Counted from the stretch's first letter, positions 33,199 through 43,336 are shown. The stretch: 64,000 nt of DNA from Clostridia bacterium (GCA_017441385.1 JAFRXY010000074.1:1-64000), one strand, 5' to 3'. Notes: generated by a model from the sequence alone, not told the origin. Numbers and translations: made by a program.

Positions 33199-33909
33199 TC
33201 AAGCCCTCCTTGCGCATTCGTATTTCAGATCGCCGTCCATCAGCAGGGGCATGATTTCATCCTTGCTGCCGACCGCCCTGATCTTTCCCGCCGAAAGCAG
33301 AATGATCTGCTCGGCAAAGGAAAGGATGCGCTCCTGATGGGAAATGATCATAATGCTGCCGTTTGTCTTTTCGTACATTCTCTCAAATACCTTGATGAGG
33401 CTCTGGAAACTCCACAGGTCAATGCCCGCCTCCGGCTCGTCAAAGAGCGTCAGCTTGGTGGAACGCGCGAAAGCCGTGGCGATTTCAATCCGTTTGAGTT
33501 CGCCTCCGGAGAGCGATTCGTTGATTTCGCGGTGAATGTAATCCCTCGCGCAGAGTCCGACTTCGGAAAGATATTCGCAGGCTTCGTCCAGCGAAAGCTC
33601 CCGTCCCGCTGCAATGGAAATGATGTCGCTGACGGTGATTCCCTTGAAGCGCACCGGCTGCTGGAAGGCAAAGCTCACGCCGTTTCTCGCCCGTTCCGTA
33701 ATGGACATGCCGGTGATATCCTCGCCGTCCAGAATAATGCAGCCCTCGGTCGGCGTGATGATACCCGCTATTGTTTTAGCGAGAGTGGACTTTCCGCTGC
33801 CGTTGGGTCCTGTGATTGCAACAAAGCGCCGGTCAACCTTCAAATTGATGTCGTCCAGAATCGTCTTGCCTTCCGGAGTCACGTAGGATAAATGTTTAAT
33901 TTCTAGCAT
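33199..33909 (-). CDS. sufC: SufC, ATPase of the iron-sulfur assembly complex
   Basis: 236-aa ABC-type ATPase that works with the SufB-like scaffold in the cytoplasm. Walker A is GPNGSGKSTLAKTIAG, the Q-loop lies in SFAFQQPVRFKG, the signature is LSGGELKRIEIA, Walker B ends in LTLFDEPEAGID, and the H-loop is MIISHQE. I prefer ATG 33909 (MLEIKHLSYV), with AAAGGAAG upstream, over the ATG at 33933. The stop is 2 bp before the sufB start. Confidence 0.92.
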   Translation of the reverse strand: MLEIKHLSYVTPEGKTILDDINLKVDRRFVAITGPNGSGKSTLAKTIAGIITPTEGCIILDGEDITGMSITERARNGVSFAFQQPVRFKGITVSDIISIAAGRELSLDEACEYLSEVGLCARDYIHREINESLSGGELKRIEIATAFARSTKLTLFDEPEAGIDLWSFQSLIKVFERMYEKTNGSIMIISHQERILSFAEQIILLSAGKIRAVGSKDEIMPLLMDGDLKYECARRA

Positions 33910-34020
33910 ATATGATGATCTTCCTTTTGCCAATACTTTATCGGATATTATACCACAAACAATCTGAAAAATTCAACACTTTTTTTGCCGCGTGTAATCA
34001 TAATACAAACAAAAAATCTA

Positions 34021-34049
34021 TTGATTTTACAGGAAATATGTTGTATACT
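34021..34049 (+). promoter_or_regulatory. Promoter of the purine permease gene
   Basis: TTGATT (34021-34026), 17-nt spacer, TATACT (34044-34049). The short leader shows no purine riboswitch core. Confidence 0.7.
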
Positions 34050-34084
34050 TACAATAGATCATTCTAGTAAGGAAGGGAAAACAG

Positions 34085-35458
34085 ATGAAACTTTTTGATC
34101 TACAGGGCAACAACACCAATTTTATCACAGAAATTCTGGCGGGGTTTACCTCTTTTTTTACCATGAGCTATCTTCTGTCTGTGTGTCCGGCGATCATCGG
34201 AAGTAGAGGGGTAACAACCGAGACAGTCTACATAGGAATGTGCATTGCCTGCTTTTTGGGCTGCGTCATTATGGGAATCTGGTCAAAGCAGCCGTTTGTC
34301 GTTGCGCCGAGTATCGGCATGACCGTCTACTTCTCATCGACTCTTATGACGGATATGAGTTTCACCTACCATGAGGCCCTGCTGATCATGTCTGTTTCAG
34401 GCATATTCTTCATTATTTTGTCTTTTGCCGGTATAGGAAACTCTGTTTTTAATACCGTGTCGGGCAGTATGAAAAACGGCATTTCAGCCGGCATCGGTCT
34501 GTATATAGCAATGGTCGGGCTGCAAAACGCCGGGGTTCTTGTGAAAGATGATAAAACAATCATATGGAAGATAGGCGAACTGTCCTACAGAAAGACTGAT
34601 GTATTTCCGATTATTGTGTTGTTTGTGGGTTTGATCGTTATCGGCATATGCAAAAGAATAGGGATGCCATCGCCCCCCTTCTTCGGAATTGCTGTCTCCT
34701 GTTTACTGGTATTCACAGGCGGACATATACCGCAATTGCGCGATCTGTTGTCAATCAGAATTCAAATGGGAGAGTTCAATCCAAACTTCCGCACATGGTA
34801 CGACGAAGGCCTGCTTAAAAACATCACCAGAGGTATATTGAGTCTCATCAAAAGACCCGATATGACTCTGAAAGCCGCGTTGATGCTTCTGATTACCACC
34901 ATCGTCATCGCAGTGTTCAATATGACCGATTCGGTCGGAGTGACTTACGCCATCGCCAAAAATCACGGGAAGTTTGACGACAATGGCAATTTCGGCGCGT
35001 TTAAGAATACGCTTGCCGCAAGCTCCGTTTCCTCCTTTGCCGGAACGATGTTCGGCTGCCCGACGTTATCAATTGCGCCGGAGTCCGTCGCCGGCATCTG
35101 CGCCCAGGGCAAGTCCGGACTGACCTCTGTGACGGCAGGACTTCTCTTCCTGCTGGCCGCGTTATTTGTTCCTGTTGCCAATTACATACCTCCCGCGCTG
35201 ACCGCCTGCGTTATGATTTACATAGGATTCACCATGCTTGGCGCAGTCAAGGAGATCGACTGCGGCGACATTGGCGAAGGAATCCCGGCTCTGCTTACCA
35301 TTCTGCTTATCCCCGTTACTTCCTCCATTGTGGACGGTATTGCATTCGGCATTCTGTTTCATGTTCTTATCAATTTGTGTACCTTCAAGCTAAAAGCCAT
35401 CAAACCCATTGAAATAGTTGTAGCTATTTTTTTCGGGATCAATTATCTGTATTTCTGA
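34085..35458 (+). CDS. NCS2-family nucleobase permease, AzgA-like
   Basis: 457-aa membrane transporter with about 12-14 hydrophobic segments. Family landmarks are NFITEILAGFTSFFTMSYLL at the N-terminus, the VAPSIGM motif, the NMTDSVGV segment and the substrate-loop TLSIAPESVAGI. This points to the AzgA-like subgroup (adenine, guanine or hypoxanthine), though xanthine or uracil cannot be excluded. A ribosome site (AAGGAAGG) lies before ATG. It is a single-gene unit with its own promoter and terminator. Confidence 0.88.
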   Translation: MKLFDLQGNNTNFITEILAGFTSFFTMSYLLSVCPAIIGSRGVTTETVYIGMCIACFLGCVIMGIWSKQPFVVAPSIGMTVYFSSTLMTDMSFTYHEALLIMSVSGIFFIILSFAGIGNSVFNTVSGSMKNGISAGIGLYIAMVGLQNAGVLVKDDKTIIWKIGELSYRKTDVFPIIVLFVGLIVIGICKRIGMPSPPFFGIAVSCLLVFTGGHIPQLRDLLSIRIQMGEFNPNFRTWYDEGLLKNITRGILSLIKRPDMTLKAALMLLITTIVIAVFNMTDSVGVTYAIAKNHGKFDDNGNFGAFKNTLAASSVSSFAGTMFGCPTLSIAPESVAGICAQGKSGLTSVTAGLLFLLAALFVPVANYIPPALTACVMIYIGFTMLGAVKEIDCGDIGEGIPALLTILLIPVTSSIVDGIAFGILFHVLINLCTFKLKAIKPIEIVVAIFFGINYLYF

Positions 35459-35468
35459 TCAATCATCT

Positions 35469-35519
35469 CCGCCGTTCTGCCTTGTTATTCACACTGACAG
35501 AACGGCGGCTTTCGATTTC
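35469..35519 (+). terminator. Terminator of the permease gene
   Basis: Perfect 11-bp arms CCGCCGTTCTG (35469-35479) and CAGAACGGCGG (35498-35508), followed by CTTTCGATTT. Confidence 0.7.
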
Positions 35520-35644
35520 CTCCCGGAAAAATTTATCTTATTCTTAGAAAAAATTAACGAGTTGTTCTGGAAATTTCCGATAATATATGCTATGATATAA
35601 ATCAATTGTTTTTCCTCAACAAAATCTACGGAGGTTATACTACC

Positions 35645-37021
35645 ATGCGAATTCCCGCTTTGGCCAAACTGTTAGCTCCGATAATAGCGGTATGCTTTCT
35701 CTGCGGCTGTGACGCTCAGTTTTTCGGCGGCGACCGTCAGCTGATGCGCCCCCCCTATCCCGCCGGAGAGGAACGCAATATTCAGGAGGAACTCAAAAAA
35801 AGCCTGGGCAGCTTCATGCTGAAATATCCCAAAAGCGGCGAGTACCGCTCGGCCATTCTCCGAACGGATCTGACGGGAGACGGCAGGAACGACGCCCTTG
35901 TATTCTACCGTCAGGATGAAACCAAGCCTATTTCTCTCGCCGTTTTGACACAGTCGGAAGGAAAATGGCAATTCGTTTCCAAAAAAGAAGGCGAAGGCGG
36001 CGAAATCGACCGTGTGCTTTTCGGTGACATCAACTGTGACGGTGTGAATGAAATCATTGTCGGCTGGACAATATACAGCAGCGGTCTGAATATTATTTCG
36101 GCTTACAGCCTGTATGAGAACAACCTGACCACCATAGACGTCAAGGAATATTCCGAGTCTAAAGCCGCTAATATTTCAGTTGCATACACCGATATGCAGC
36201 TTTATGATTTTGACAACGACGGTTCGGAAGAAATTATTGCCTCCTATCTCAATCTTTCCGAGGTGACCGCCACCGCCAAGCTGATTGAGTGTCACAAAGG
36301 GGTGGACAACGCCTACACCATGAGCGTGACCGACACGGCACCGCTCGACGGTCATGTGCTGAATTACGCTGACGCAAAGGTTGCGAAGCTGACAGACGAC
36401 AAGATTTACGGCGTTGTTCTCGACGGCTACAAGGACAATTCCACCATGATAACCGAGTATGTCTACTGGAACAGCCAGAGAGGCGATCTGGAAACGCCCT
36501 TCTACAACGCCGAAGAACAGACCGTACTGGGAACCGTGCGCAATGTCAATATCACTTCGCGCGACATCGATTCCGACGGCGTGATAGACATTCCGGTAAC
36601 GGCGCTTTTGCCGGGTTACGATCATACCTCGGAAAATCCCATGTATATGACGCTGTGGTATAACGCCGATTTCAGCGCGGACGGCTATTCCTTTATGAAT
36701 AAAAAGAAAAACATCATCAACCTGTCGGAAGGCTACAGCATTACATGGCAGTCGGCGTGGGACAACAAAGTCACCTGCCGTCTGGACGAAAAGAACAGGA
36801 TTCTCTATTTCTACAGGTATAAAAAAGACCGTTTTGCTTTCAGCGAAGAACTGTTCCGAATAAAGGTATTTACGCACAAGGAATGGAAAGAGGATCAGCA
36901 TGACCCGAACTACGCCGTTGTTCTGAACACCACTGATGAAACTGTGTGCGCCGCTCTGTTTTCCAGCGATCAGACTATCATTGATCAAAAAAACATCAAA
37001 GCAGCTTTTTCGCTGATATGA
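35645..37021 (+). CDS. Lipoprotein with Asp-rich FG-GAP/EF-hand-like loops
   Basis: 458 aa from ATG 35645 (GGAGG 9 nt upstream; the frame is open to 35606). The N-terminus is a lipoprotein signal, LLAPIIAVCFLCGC, with the probable lipid-bearing Cys in LCGC. Four loops of the D-x-D-x-DG type follow: DLTGDGRNDALV, DINCDGVNEIIV, DFDNDGSEEIIA and DIDSDGVIDIPV, as in calcium-binding beta-propeller repeats. It is anchored outside the membrane. The next genes, 43 bp on, encode a response regulator and a histidine kinase, so it may be an accessory sensor. No enzyme motif seen. Confidence 0.8.
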   Translation: MRIPALAKLLAPIIAVCFLCGCDAQFFGGDRQLMRPPYPAGEERNIQEELKKSLGSFMLKYPKSGEYRSAILRTDLTGDGRNDALVFYRQDETKPISLAVLTQSEGKWQFVSKKEGEGGEIDRVLFGDINCDGVNEIIVGWTIYSSGLNIISAYSLYENNLTTIDVKEYSESKAANISVAYTDMQLYDFDNDGSEEIIASYLNLSEVTATAKLIECHKGVDNAYTMSVTDTAPLDGHVLNYADAKVAKLTDDKIYGVVLDGYKDNSTMITEYVYWNSQRGDLETPFYNAEEQTVLGTVRNVNITSRDIDSDGVIDIPVTALLPGYDHTSENPMYMTLWYNADFSADGYSFMNKKKNIINLSEGYSITWQSAWDNKVTCRLDEKNRILYFYRYKKDRFAFSEELFRIKVFTHKEWKEDQHDPNYAVVLNTTDETVCAALFSSDQTIIDQKNIKAAFSLI

Positions 37022-37064
37022 AATATAACATTACTATAATCACATTACGAAGGGAAGATCTCAA

Positions 37065-37763
37065 TTGAAAAAAATACTTGTTGCAGAGGACGAAGACGCC
37101 ATCAGAGAATTTGTGGTGATCAATCTCAGGCGATCCGGCTACGATGTGTATGACGTTGCCAACGGCAGTGATGCCGTGGCCGCCTATGACAACGCGGACG
37201 GAAATTTTGATATAGCGCTGCTGGACGTTATGATGCCCGGTATGGACGGCATTTCCGTATGCCGTGAACTTCGCCGCCGCAACAGCAACTTGGGAATCAT
37301 TATGCTGACCGCCAAGTCGCAGGAGATGGACAAGGTGAACGGCCTGATGAACGGCGCGGACGATTACATAACCAAGCCGTTCAGTCCGAGTGAACTGATG
37401 GCGAGAGTGGACGCGCTTCACCGCCGTGTCGTTCTCAGCGAGAGCAGCGACCGTTCCTTCCGTGAGGAACTCCGTTCCGGCGATTTCGTCCTCAATCTCC
37501 GCAACCGCACGCTCAGCAAAAACGGAGAGCTGGTGGAACTGACACAGGTGGAATTTCAGATCATGGAGTACTTTTTCTCCAACCCCCGCACCGCGCTCAG
37601 CCGCGACGACATTCTCAAGCACGTATGGGGCGAAGGCTTTTTCGGCGAGGAAAAAATCGTTGACGTCAACATCCGCCGCCTGCGCATGAAGATCGAAGAC
37701 AAGCCCTCCTCCCCCCGCCACATCGTTACGGTCTGGGGTCTCGGCTACAAGTGGGAAGCGTGA
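37065..37763 (+). CDS. OmpR-family response regulator
   Basis: 232 aa. Receiver domain with acidic pocket AEDED, phospho-acceptor Asp54 in ALLDVMMPG, and Lys in ITKPFSP. The C-terminal winged helix has the ELTQVEFQIMEYF and VDVNIRRLRMKIED segments and the final GYKWEA. The start is TTG, with AAGGGAAG about 8 nt upstream. It pairs with the kinase downstream; targets are unknown. Confidence 0.95.
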   Translation: MKKILVAEDEDAIREFVVINLRRSGYDVYDVANGSDAVAAYDNADGNFDIALLDVMMPGMDGISVCRELRRRNSNLGIIMLTAKSQEMDKVNGLMNGADDYITKPFSPSELMARVDALHRRVVLSESSDRSFREELRSGDFVLNLRNRTLSKNGELVELTQVEFQIMEYFFSNPRTALSRDDILKHVWGEGFFGEEKIVDVNIRRLRMKIEDKPSSPRHIVTVWGLGYKWEA

Positions 37764-37780
37764 GCGCTCGCGTTCTCCCT

Positions 37781-37880
37781 AAGTGAATACTGAATAATGA
37801 ATAGTGAAGAATGAAGGAAGGCGCAAGCGCCTTGGAATATATGCGCTCGCGCTACCTTTGCCTCCTGCCTTCTGCCTTTA
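37781..37880. repeat. Imperfect 7-bp repeat clusters between regulator and kinase
   Basis: GTGAATA, CTGAATA, ATGAATA, GTGAAGA, ATGAAGG in succession (from 37783), then a short GGCGCAAGCGCC hairpin, then TGCCTCC, TGCCTTC, TGCCTTT (about 37859-37879) just before the kinase ribosome site. Confidence 0.65.
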
Positions 37881-37898
37881 CGAAAGGGGTGATATTGA

Positions 37899-39542
37899 TT
37901 GGAGGATATTTCTAAAACGGAAAATGAAATCACCGCGGAAGTGGTGGAACCCGGCGACAACCCTTCGCTTTTCAGGGAAAAGCTCGGAAAGGTTCCTGAC
38001 GCGCTGGGCAGAATGATCGGGCATTTCTCCCTTCCTTATAAGGAAATGATACGCGGCAAGGGAATTACACGCCGATGGCTGTTTACTACTTTCTCCCTGC
38101 TGGGAACGATGATCATCGTCATCTTCATCATTTCCGTATCCCTCATCAACAGCTTCTACTATAACAACATCAAACAGATCATTGATCAGCGGGCTTCGGT
38201 CACTTCCGATTATTTCGCGCAGACTGCCTTCAATTCATACACGGCCATGAATGAAAACGACTACAGGCTTTCGGCGCAGACCTTTGTGGAAGGTTTTTCG
38301 GACAAGGACAAAATGGAGATTCAGTTCATCAACGGCAGAGGCACCACCATCGTGACCTCCTCCGGATTCGAGCCGCCGGCAGGTCAGCCAATGCCGGATT
38401 ATGAAGAAGCCTGCTTCTCCGGCGATCACGGCACATGGGACGGCGTCAATGAAAACAACGAGCATGTCTACGCCGTATCGTACATTCTGGAACTTCCCGA
38501 TTACAAGGGCTACAGGGCCATCCGCATGATCGTTTCTCTGGAACCCACCGACAGCGCGGTGAGGAACAACATTATCCTTATTTCAACCGTCATGCTGATC
38601 GTATTGCTCTTTATTTCGCTGTCCAGCTCCTACTTTATCCGTTCTATTGTCAATCCCGTTAAAACCATCACCAACATTGCGGGACACATTGCAGGCGGTG
38701 ATTTTTCCATACGCCTTGAAAAGCAACACGACGATGAAATCGGCGATCTGATCGATTCCATTAACGCCATGGCAGCGGAGCTTGCTTTGAGCGAGAACGC
38801 CAAGAACGACTTTATTTCCTCCGTTTCCCACGAACTGCGCACCCCCCTCACCGCCATCAAAGGCTGGAGCGAAACCATGCTGATGTGCGGCCCCGAGGAT
38901 GAGGCCATGATCAAGCGCGGCATGGGCATCATTATCAACGAAACAGAACGCCTGAGCGGTCTGGTGGAACAGCTTCTCGATTTCTCTCGCATGCAGAGCG
39001 GCAGAATGGTGATGAATTTCCAGATGCTCGACATCATCGCCGAGATCGACGACGTGGTCTTTATGTTCGCCGAAAAGGCGAAGAAGGAGGACAAGCGGCT
39101 CACCTTCTATGAACCGGAACAGGCCATTCCCGTCATGGGCGACCGCGACAAGCTCAAGCAGGTCATCATCATCGTTATCGACAACGCTATGAAGTACAGC
39201 GAATCGGGCGGTGAGATCTATGTTTACACCTCGGTGGAAAACGACATGCTGACCATCGGCGTGCGCGATCACGGCTGCGGCATTCCCGCCGACCAGCTGC
39301 CGAAGGTCAAGCAGAAATTCTACAAAGCCAACACTTCAAAAGGCGGCTTTGGCATAGGTCTTGCGGTGGCTGATGAGATCATCCGCAAGCACAACGGTGA
39401 ATTCATCATCGACAGCGTGGAGGGCGAAGGCACCAATGTCAGCATTATCCTTCCCGTTGCGAGACAGAACACCAGCATCGAAATTGCCCCGCCTGCGGAA
39501 AAAATAACAACAGAGAGCGAAGTTAAAAACAATGAGAAATAA
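37899..39542 (+). CDS. Sensor histidine kinase
   Basis: 547-aa membrane kinase, partner of the upstream regulator. A cytosolic tail of about 65 residues leads to a first membrane helix (LLGTMIIVIFIISVSLI), an extracellular sensor of about 140 residues, a second helix (ILISTVMLIVLLFISLS), a HAMP segment, the H box with phospho-accepting His311 in SSVSHELRTPLTAIKG, and an ATPase domain with DNAMKYSE, GVRDHGCGIP and GGFGIGLAVA. The start is TTG with AAAGGGGT 8 nt upstream. The last codons overlap the next gene. Confidence 0.94.
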   Translation: MEDISKTENEITAEVVEPGDNPSLFREKLGKVPDALGRMIGHFSLPYKEMIRGKGITRRWLFTTFSLLGTMIIVIFIISVSLINSFYYNNIKQIIDQRASVTSDYFAQTAFNSYTAMNENDYRLSAQTFVEGFSDKDKMEIQFINGRGTTIVTSSGFEPPAGQPMPDYEEACFSGDHGTWDGVNENNEHVYAVSYILELPDYKGYRAIRMIVSLEPTDSAVRNNIILISTVMLIVLLFISLSSSYFIRSIVNPVKTITNIAGHIAGGDFSIRLEKQHDDEIGDLIDSINAMAAELALSENAKNDFISSVSHELRTPLTAIKGWSETMLMCGPEDEAMIKRGMGIIINETERLSGLVEQLLDFSRMQSGRMVMNFQMLDIIAEIDDVVFMFAEKAKKEDKRLTFYEPEQAIPVMGDRDKLKQVIIIVIDNAMKYSESGGEIYVYTSVENDMLTIGVRDHGCGIPADQLPKVKQKFYKANTSKGGFGIGLAVADEIIRKHNGEFIIDSVEGEGTNVSIILPVARQNTSIEIAPPAEKITTESEVKNNEK

Positions 39543-40491
39543 AAAGAATAAAACCAAATACACCTCCATCGGAGGTCAGGCACTGATTGAAGGCATCATG
39601 ATGCGCGGCCCGAAAAATACCGCAATGGCTGTCCGCAGCCCTGAAGGCAAGATAGTGGTGGAAAACGTGGAGTGTCCGCTTCCTTCCGACCGACCGTGGA
39701 TATTCAAGGCGCCTCTTCTGCGCGGAATGTACTCCTTCTTCGATTCCATGCGGGTAGGCTCCAGGACGCTCATGCGCTCGGCGGAGCTGGCCGGCGAAGC
39801 CGACGAGGAAGAAGAGCTTTCTCCTTTTGAACAGAAGCTGAATGACTTTTTCGGAGAAAAACTGTTCGGCGTTCTCATGACACTGGCAATGGTGCTCGGC
39901 ATGGGACTGGCGATCCTGCTCTTCTTTGTGGTGCCGACCGCGTTATACACCGGTCTTTCCATGCTCTTGCCGGTACTGAAAGGCAATATTCTCTATCGCT
40001 CGATTTTCGAGGGAATCTTCAAGATTGTAATTTTCGTGCTGTATATTTTCCTCTGCACCCGCATGAAGGATATGCACAGGGTATTTGAATATCACGGCGC
40101 GGAGCACAAGACCATTTTCTGTTACGAGGCCAAGCAGGAACTGACGGTGGAAAATGTGCGGAAGTTCAGGCGCTTTCACCCGCGCTGCGGAACGAGTTTT
40201 CTGATCGTCATGCTGATCATCGGCATCGCGCTGGGCTTCTGCATTCAGACCGACGTGATCTGGCTGCGCACTCTGATCAGACTGGCCTGCCTGCCGCTTG
40301 TCATGGGCTTCGGATATGAGATCATCCGCTTCTGCGGCAAGCACGACAACATTCTCACCAGAATTCTTTCGGCTCCCGGACTGTGGATGCAGCATATCAC
40401 CACCTTCGAGCCGAGCGACGACCAGATTGAATGCGCCATTGCCGCTATGAAAGCGGTCATTCCCGAGGACACCGAAGGAGAAATCGTATGA
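39532..40491 (+). CDS. DUF1385 membrane protein
   Basis: 319 aa. The N-terminal GGQALIEGIMMRGPKNTAMA is the hallmark of DUF1385, followed by two membrane hairpins and the EYHGAEHKTIFCYE signature whose His/Glu/Cys residues suggest metal binding. Function is unknown. In Firmicutes it commonly lies directly before prmC, as here. Overlaps the kinase end by 11 bp and prmC by 4 bp (ATGA). Confidence 0.92.
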   Translation: MRNKKNKTKYTSIGGQALIEGIMMRGPKNTAMAVRSPEGKIVVENVECPLPSDRPWIFKAPLLRGMYSFFDSMRVGSRTLMRSAELAGEADEEEELSPFEQKLNDFFGEKLFGVLMTLAMVLGMGLAILLFFVVPTALYTGLSMLLPVLKGNILYRSIFEGIFKIVIFVLYIFLCTRMKDMHRVFEYHGAEHKTIFCYEAKQELTVENVRKFRRFHPRCGTSFLIVMLIIGIALGFCIQTDVIWLRTLIRLACLPLVMGFGYEIIRFCGKHDNILTRILSAPGLWMQHITTFEPSDDQIECAIAAMKAVIPEDTEGEIV

Positions 40492-41354
40492 GCAGGGGCT
40501 TCACCCTCAGAGAAGCCTACGAACAGGGCAGAACTACTTTATCACTGGCAGGGCTGGAAAGTCCTGCCTTTGATGCGTTATGCCTCTTTGAAATGGCATT
40601 CGGCATCGGCGACCGCGCTTCGCTGGCCATTCACGGCGGCGAGCCTGCCGAAGAAGGACGTCTGGAGCAATTCAACAGGCTGATTATCCGGCGCACCCGG
40701 GAACCGCTGCAATACATTCTGGGCCGCTGGGAATTTGACGGAATGGAGCTTTCCGTGGGGGAAGGCGTGCTGGTTCCCCGCGAGGACACAATGGCGCTTG
40801 TGGAAACGGCATGCAGCCGGCTTGCCGACAATCCTTCCCCGCACGTCCTCGACCTTTGCGCCGGCAGCGGCGCTGTCGGTTTGGCTATCGCAAAAAATAT
40901 GCCTTCCGCGTCGGTGGTCTGCGTGGAGAAATCCACAGCCGCTCTCCCCTATCTCCGGCAGAATATCGAAGAATACGGGCAGGGCAGGGTGAAATGCGTG
41001 GAAGGCGACGTGCTTCAAGCGCCTTCCGGCTGCGGAATACATGGTTCATTCGACTGCGTTGTATCCAACCCGCCATACATTCCTTCCGGCGACATAGAAG
41101 GACTTGCGTGGGAAGTCAGGTGCGAACCGCGCATGGCATTGGACGGAGGCAAGGACGGACTTGTATTCTACAGGGCCATCTGCGACCTTTGGATGCCGCT
41201 GGTCAGAAACAACGGACTTGTCGCTTTTGAGATAGGATATGACATCCGCGACGGGGTTATGGAGATCATGAGCAAGCACAACATACATCACATTCAAGCC
41301 GCAAAGGACTTTGGCGGGATTGACAGGTGCATTTTCGGTACTGTCGTTTCATAA
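40488..41354 (+). CDS. prmC: Release factor glutamine methyltransferase PrmC
   Basis: 288-aa SAM-dependent enzyme that methylates the GGQ glutamine of peptide-chain release factors. The SAM pocket is [16 protein letters not shown] and the catalytic motif is [12 protein letters not shown], preceded by the helical substrate domain with [18 protein letters not shown] 40488 overlaps the DUF1385 stop and has AAGGAG upstream; the frame extends further 5' without a start that fits. Confidence 0.95.
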   Translation: MSRGFTLREAYEQGRTTLSLAGLESPAFDALCLFEMAFGIGDRASLAIHGGEPAEEGRLEQFNRLIIRRTREPLQYILGRWEFDGMELSVGEGVLVPREDTMALVETACSRLADNPSPHVLDLCAGSGAVGLAIAKNMPSASVVCVEKSTAALPYLRQNIEEYGQGRVKCVEGDVLQAPSGCGIHGSFDCVVSNPPYIPSGDIEGLAWEVRCEPRMALDGGKDGLVFYRAICDLWMPLVRNNGLVAFEIGYDIRDGVMEIMSKHNIHHIQAAKDFGGIDRCIFGTVVS

Positions 41355-41431
41355 ATGCAAATTTTCCTATTGCATTTTTCGCAGAAATGATATATACTAA
41401 AAGCAACCTAAAGAAAAAGGATGGATTGAAA

Positions 41432-42625
41432 ATGGCAGTAGATAAAAAAAAGGCGCTTGAAACGGCGCTGGCAAGCATAGAAAAGCAGTTCGGCAAGGGC
41501 GCGGTCATGAAACTGGGGCAAAATTCCGCTCTCAACGTGGAAGCGATTTCCACCGGTTCGCTCGGGCTGGACATCGCCCTCGGAATAGGCGGCCTGCCGC
41601 GAGGAAGAATTATCGAGATGTACGGGCCTGAATCTTCCGGCAAGACCACACTCGCGCTGCACTGCATTGCCGAAGCGCAAAAGGGCGGCGGAATTGCGGC
41701 ATTCATCGACGTGGAGCACGCGCTTGACCCGGTCTATGCCGAAGCGCTGGGAGTGGATATCGACAACCTTCTGGTTTCCCAACCGGACAACGGCGAACAG
41801 GCGCTTGAAATTACCGAGGAGCTGGTGCGTTCCGGCGCGATTGACGTAATCGTGGTGGACTCGGTGGCGGCGCTGGTTCCCCGCGCGGAGGTCGAAGGCG
41901 ACATGGGCAGCGCGTTCGTCGGCATGCAGGCGCGTCTAATGAGTCAGGCGCTTCGCAAGCTCACCGGCGCGATCGGCAAATCCAACTGTGTGGCTATCTT
42001 CATCAACCAACTGCGTGAAAAGGTTGGCGTGGTCTACGGCAACCCCGAAGTCACTCCCGGCGGACGTGCGCTTAAATTCTACAGCTCGGTGCGCATTGAA
42101 ATCCGCAAGGGAGAAGCGCTCAAGTCGGGTTCCGACGTGATCGGCAACCGCACCAAGGCGAAGGTGGTCAAGAACAAAATCGCTCCTCCCTTCCGCACAG
42201 CGGAATTCGATATCATGTACGGCGAAGGCATCAGCCGCACGGGCGAACTGCTGGATATGGCGGTGGAGCTTGGCATCGTCAAAAAAGGCGGCGCGTGGTT
42301 CTCCTACGGCGAGACCCGACTGGGACAGGGACGCGACAACGCAAAGAATTATTTCATCGAGCACCCGGAAGTTGCGGAGGAAATTGAAAAACAGGTGCGG
42401 GAAAACGCCGAAAAGCTGACAGCCAAGCGCAAGGGCGCGAAACCGGCCAAGAAGCAGGATTCTGAGGGAGAATCGGCCGATATGGCGATGGCAGCCGACC
42501 TTCCCGCCGACCTGCCGGCCGTACCGGACGAGATGATGATCGACGATATTCCCATTCCCGATGAATTCATCGACGATGTGAAGCCTTCCAAACGGAAGAA
42601 GAACATTGACATCTCGGTAGACTGA
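41432..42625 (+). CDS. recA: Recombinase RecA
   Basis: 397-aa strand-exchange ATPase and SOS coprotease. Walker A is [13 protein letters not shown], the RecA signature is [13 protein letters not shown], and the QLREKVGV and NPEVTPGG loops for DNA contact are intact. The C-terminus is long, with Lys/Ala-rich and then acidic stretches. ATG 41432 ([10 protein letters not shown]) is used with AAAGGATGG upstream; the frame opens earlier. recX follows two bases after the stop. I see no obvious LexA box in the short spacer. Confidence 0.98.
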   Translation: MAVDKKKALETALASIEKQFGKGAVMKLGQNSALNVEAISTGSLGLDIALGIGGLPRGRIIEMYGPESSGKTTLALHCIAEAQKGGGIAAFIDVEHALDPVYAEALGVDIDNLLVSQPDNGEQALEITEELVRSGAIDVIVVDSVAALVPRAEVEGDMGSAFVGMQARLMSQALRKLTGAIGKSNCVAIFINQLREKVGVVYGNPEVTPGGRALKFYSSVRIEIRKGEALKSGSDVIGNRTKAKVVKNKIAPPFRTAEFDIMYGEGISRTGELLDMAVELGIVKKGGAWFSYGETRLGQGRDNAKNYFIEHPEVAEEIEKQVRENAEKLTAKRKGAKPAKKQDSEGESADMAMAADLPADLPAVPDEMMIDDIPIPDEFIDDVKPSKRKKNIDISVD

Positions 42626-42627
42626 GC

Positions 42628-43251
42628 ATGACGGTGATACTCATTGACGAAATCAAACCCCGGAAGGGACATCTGACCGGGCTGTATGCGCAGGGGGAAC
42701 TGATCTGTGCGTTCGACAGCGACCTTGCAGCGGAAAAAGGGCTGAAAGCCGGCCAGGAATACCCGGTAGATTTTCTGCGTGAGCTACTGGGAGAATCGCA
42801 ATTAAGGCGAGCCAGATCCAAGGCGCTCTACCTGCTGGAATACCGCGATTATTCTGCCCGTGACATGACCGTTCGGCTGAAAAAAGACTTTGACGAGCTG
42901 TCTGCCCAAACCGCAGTGGATTATCTGATGGAAATCGGCGCGATTGACGACTTCCGCTACGCTGAAAACATGATCCGCCACCTGCTTCAACAAAAGCATT
43001 ACGGCAAACGGAGAATCATGCAGGAACTGGCCGCGAAGGGCATTGACCGCGACACAGCGGAGGACGCGCTGGCTTCCTTCGACATGGATGAATCGGCAGC
43101 GATCATGGAGCTTCTCGAAAAAAAATTCAGCCTCGACCTAGCCGACGACAAGGGAATCCGCCGCACGGTTGCGGCATTGCAGCGCTACGGCTATCATTCA
43201 AGCGATATCTGGGAGGCGTTGCGGGAATACAGAGACGCCGAAGAAGAATAA
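42628..43251 (+). CDS. recX: RecX, modulator of RecA
   Basis: 207-aa protein of three-helix repeats (SKALYLLEYRDYSARDMTVRL, IGAIDDFRYAENMIRHLL, GKRRIMQELAAKGID). It binds RecA filaments. Its N-terminal 60 residues form the short beta domain common in clostridial RecX. It begins 2 bp after recA, so expression is coupled; a strong terminator follows. Confidence 0.92.
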   Translation: MTVILIDEIKPRKGHLTGLYAQGELICAFDSDLAAEKGLKAGQEYPVDFLRELLGESQLRRARSKALYLLEYRDYSARDMTVRLKKDFDELSAQTAVDYLMEIGAIDDFRYAENMIRHLLQQKHYGKRRIMQELAAKGIDRDTAEDALASFDMDESAAIMELLEKKFSLDLADDKGIRRTVAALQRYGYHSSDIWEALREYRDAEEE

Positions 43252-43273
43252 ACCGGACAAAAAACCGGACGAC

Positions 43274-43315
43274 AAAAAGGTGCGGAAAGCCAGAATGACT
43301 TCCGCACCTTTTTTT
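43274..43315 (+). terminator. Terminator of recA-recX
   Basis: AAAAAGGTGCGGAA (43274-43287) pairs with TTCCGCACCTTTTT (43300-43313), ending in seven T. Confidence 0.92.
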
Positions 43316-43336
43316 GCAACTTAACTGCCATAAGAA

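Noticed and set aside
33934..34084. Purine riboswitch expected before the AzgA-like permease
   Set aside because: None of the conserved loop or junction sequences of the purine aptamer is present in the leader.
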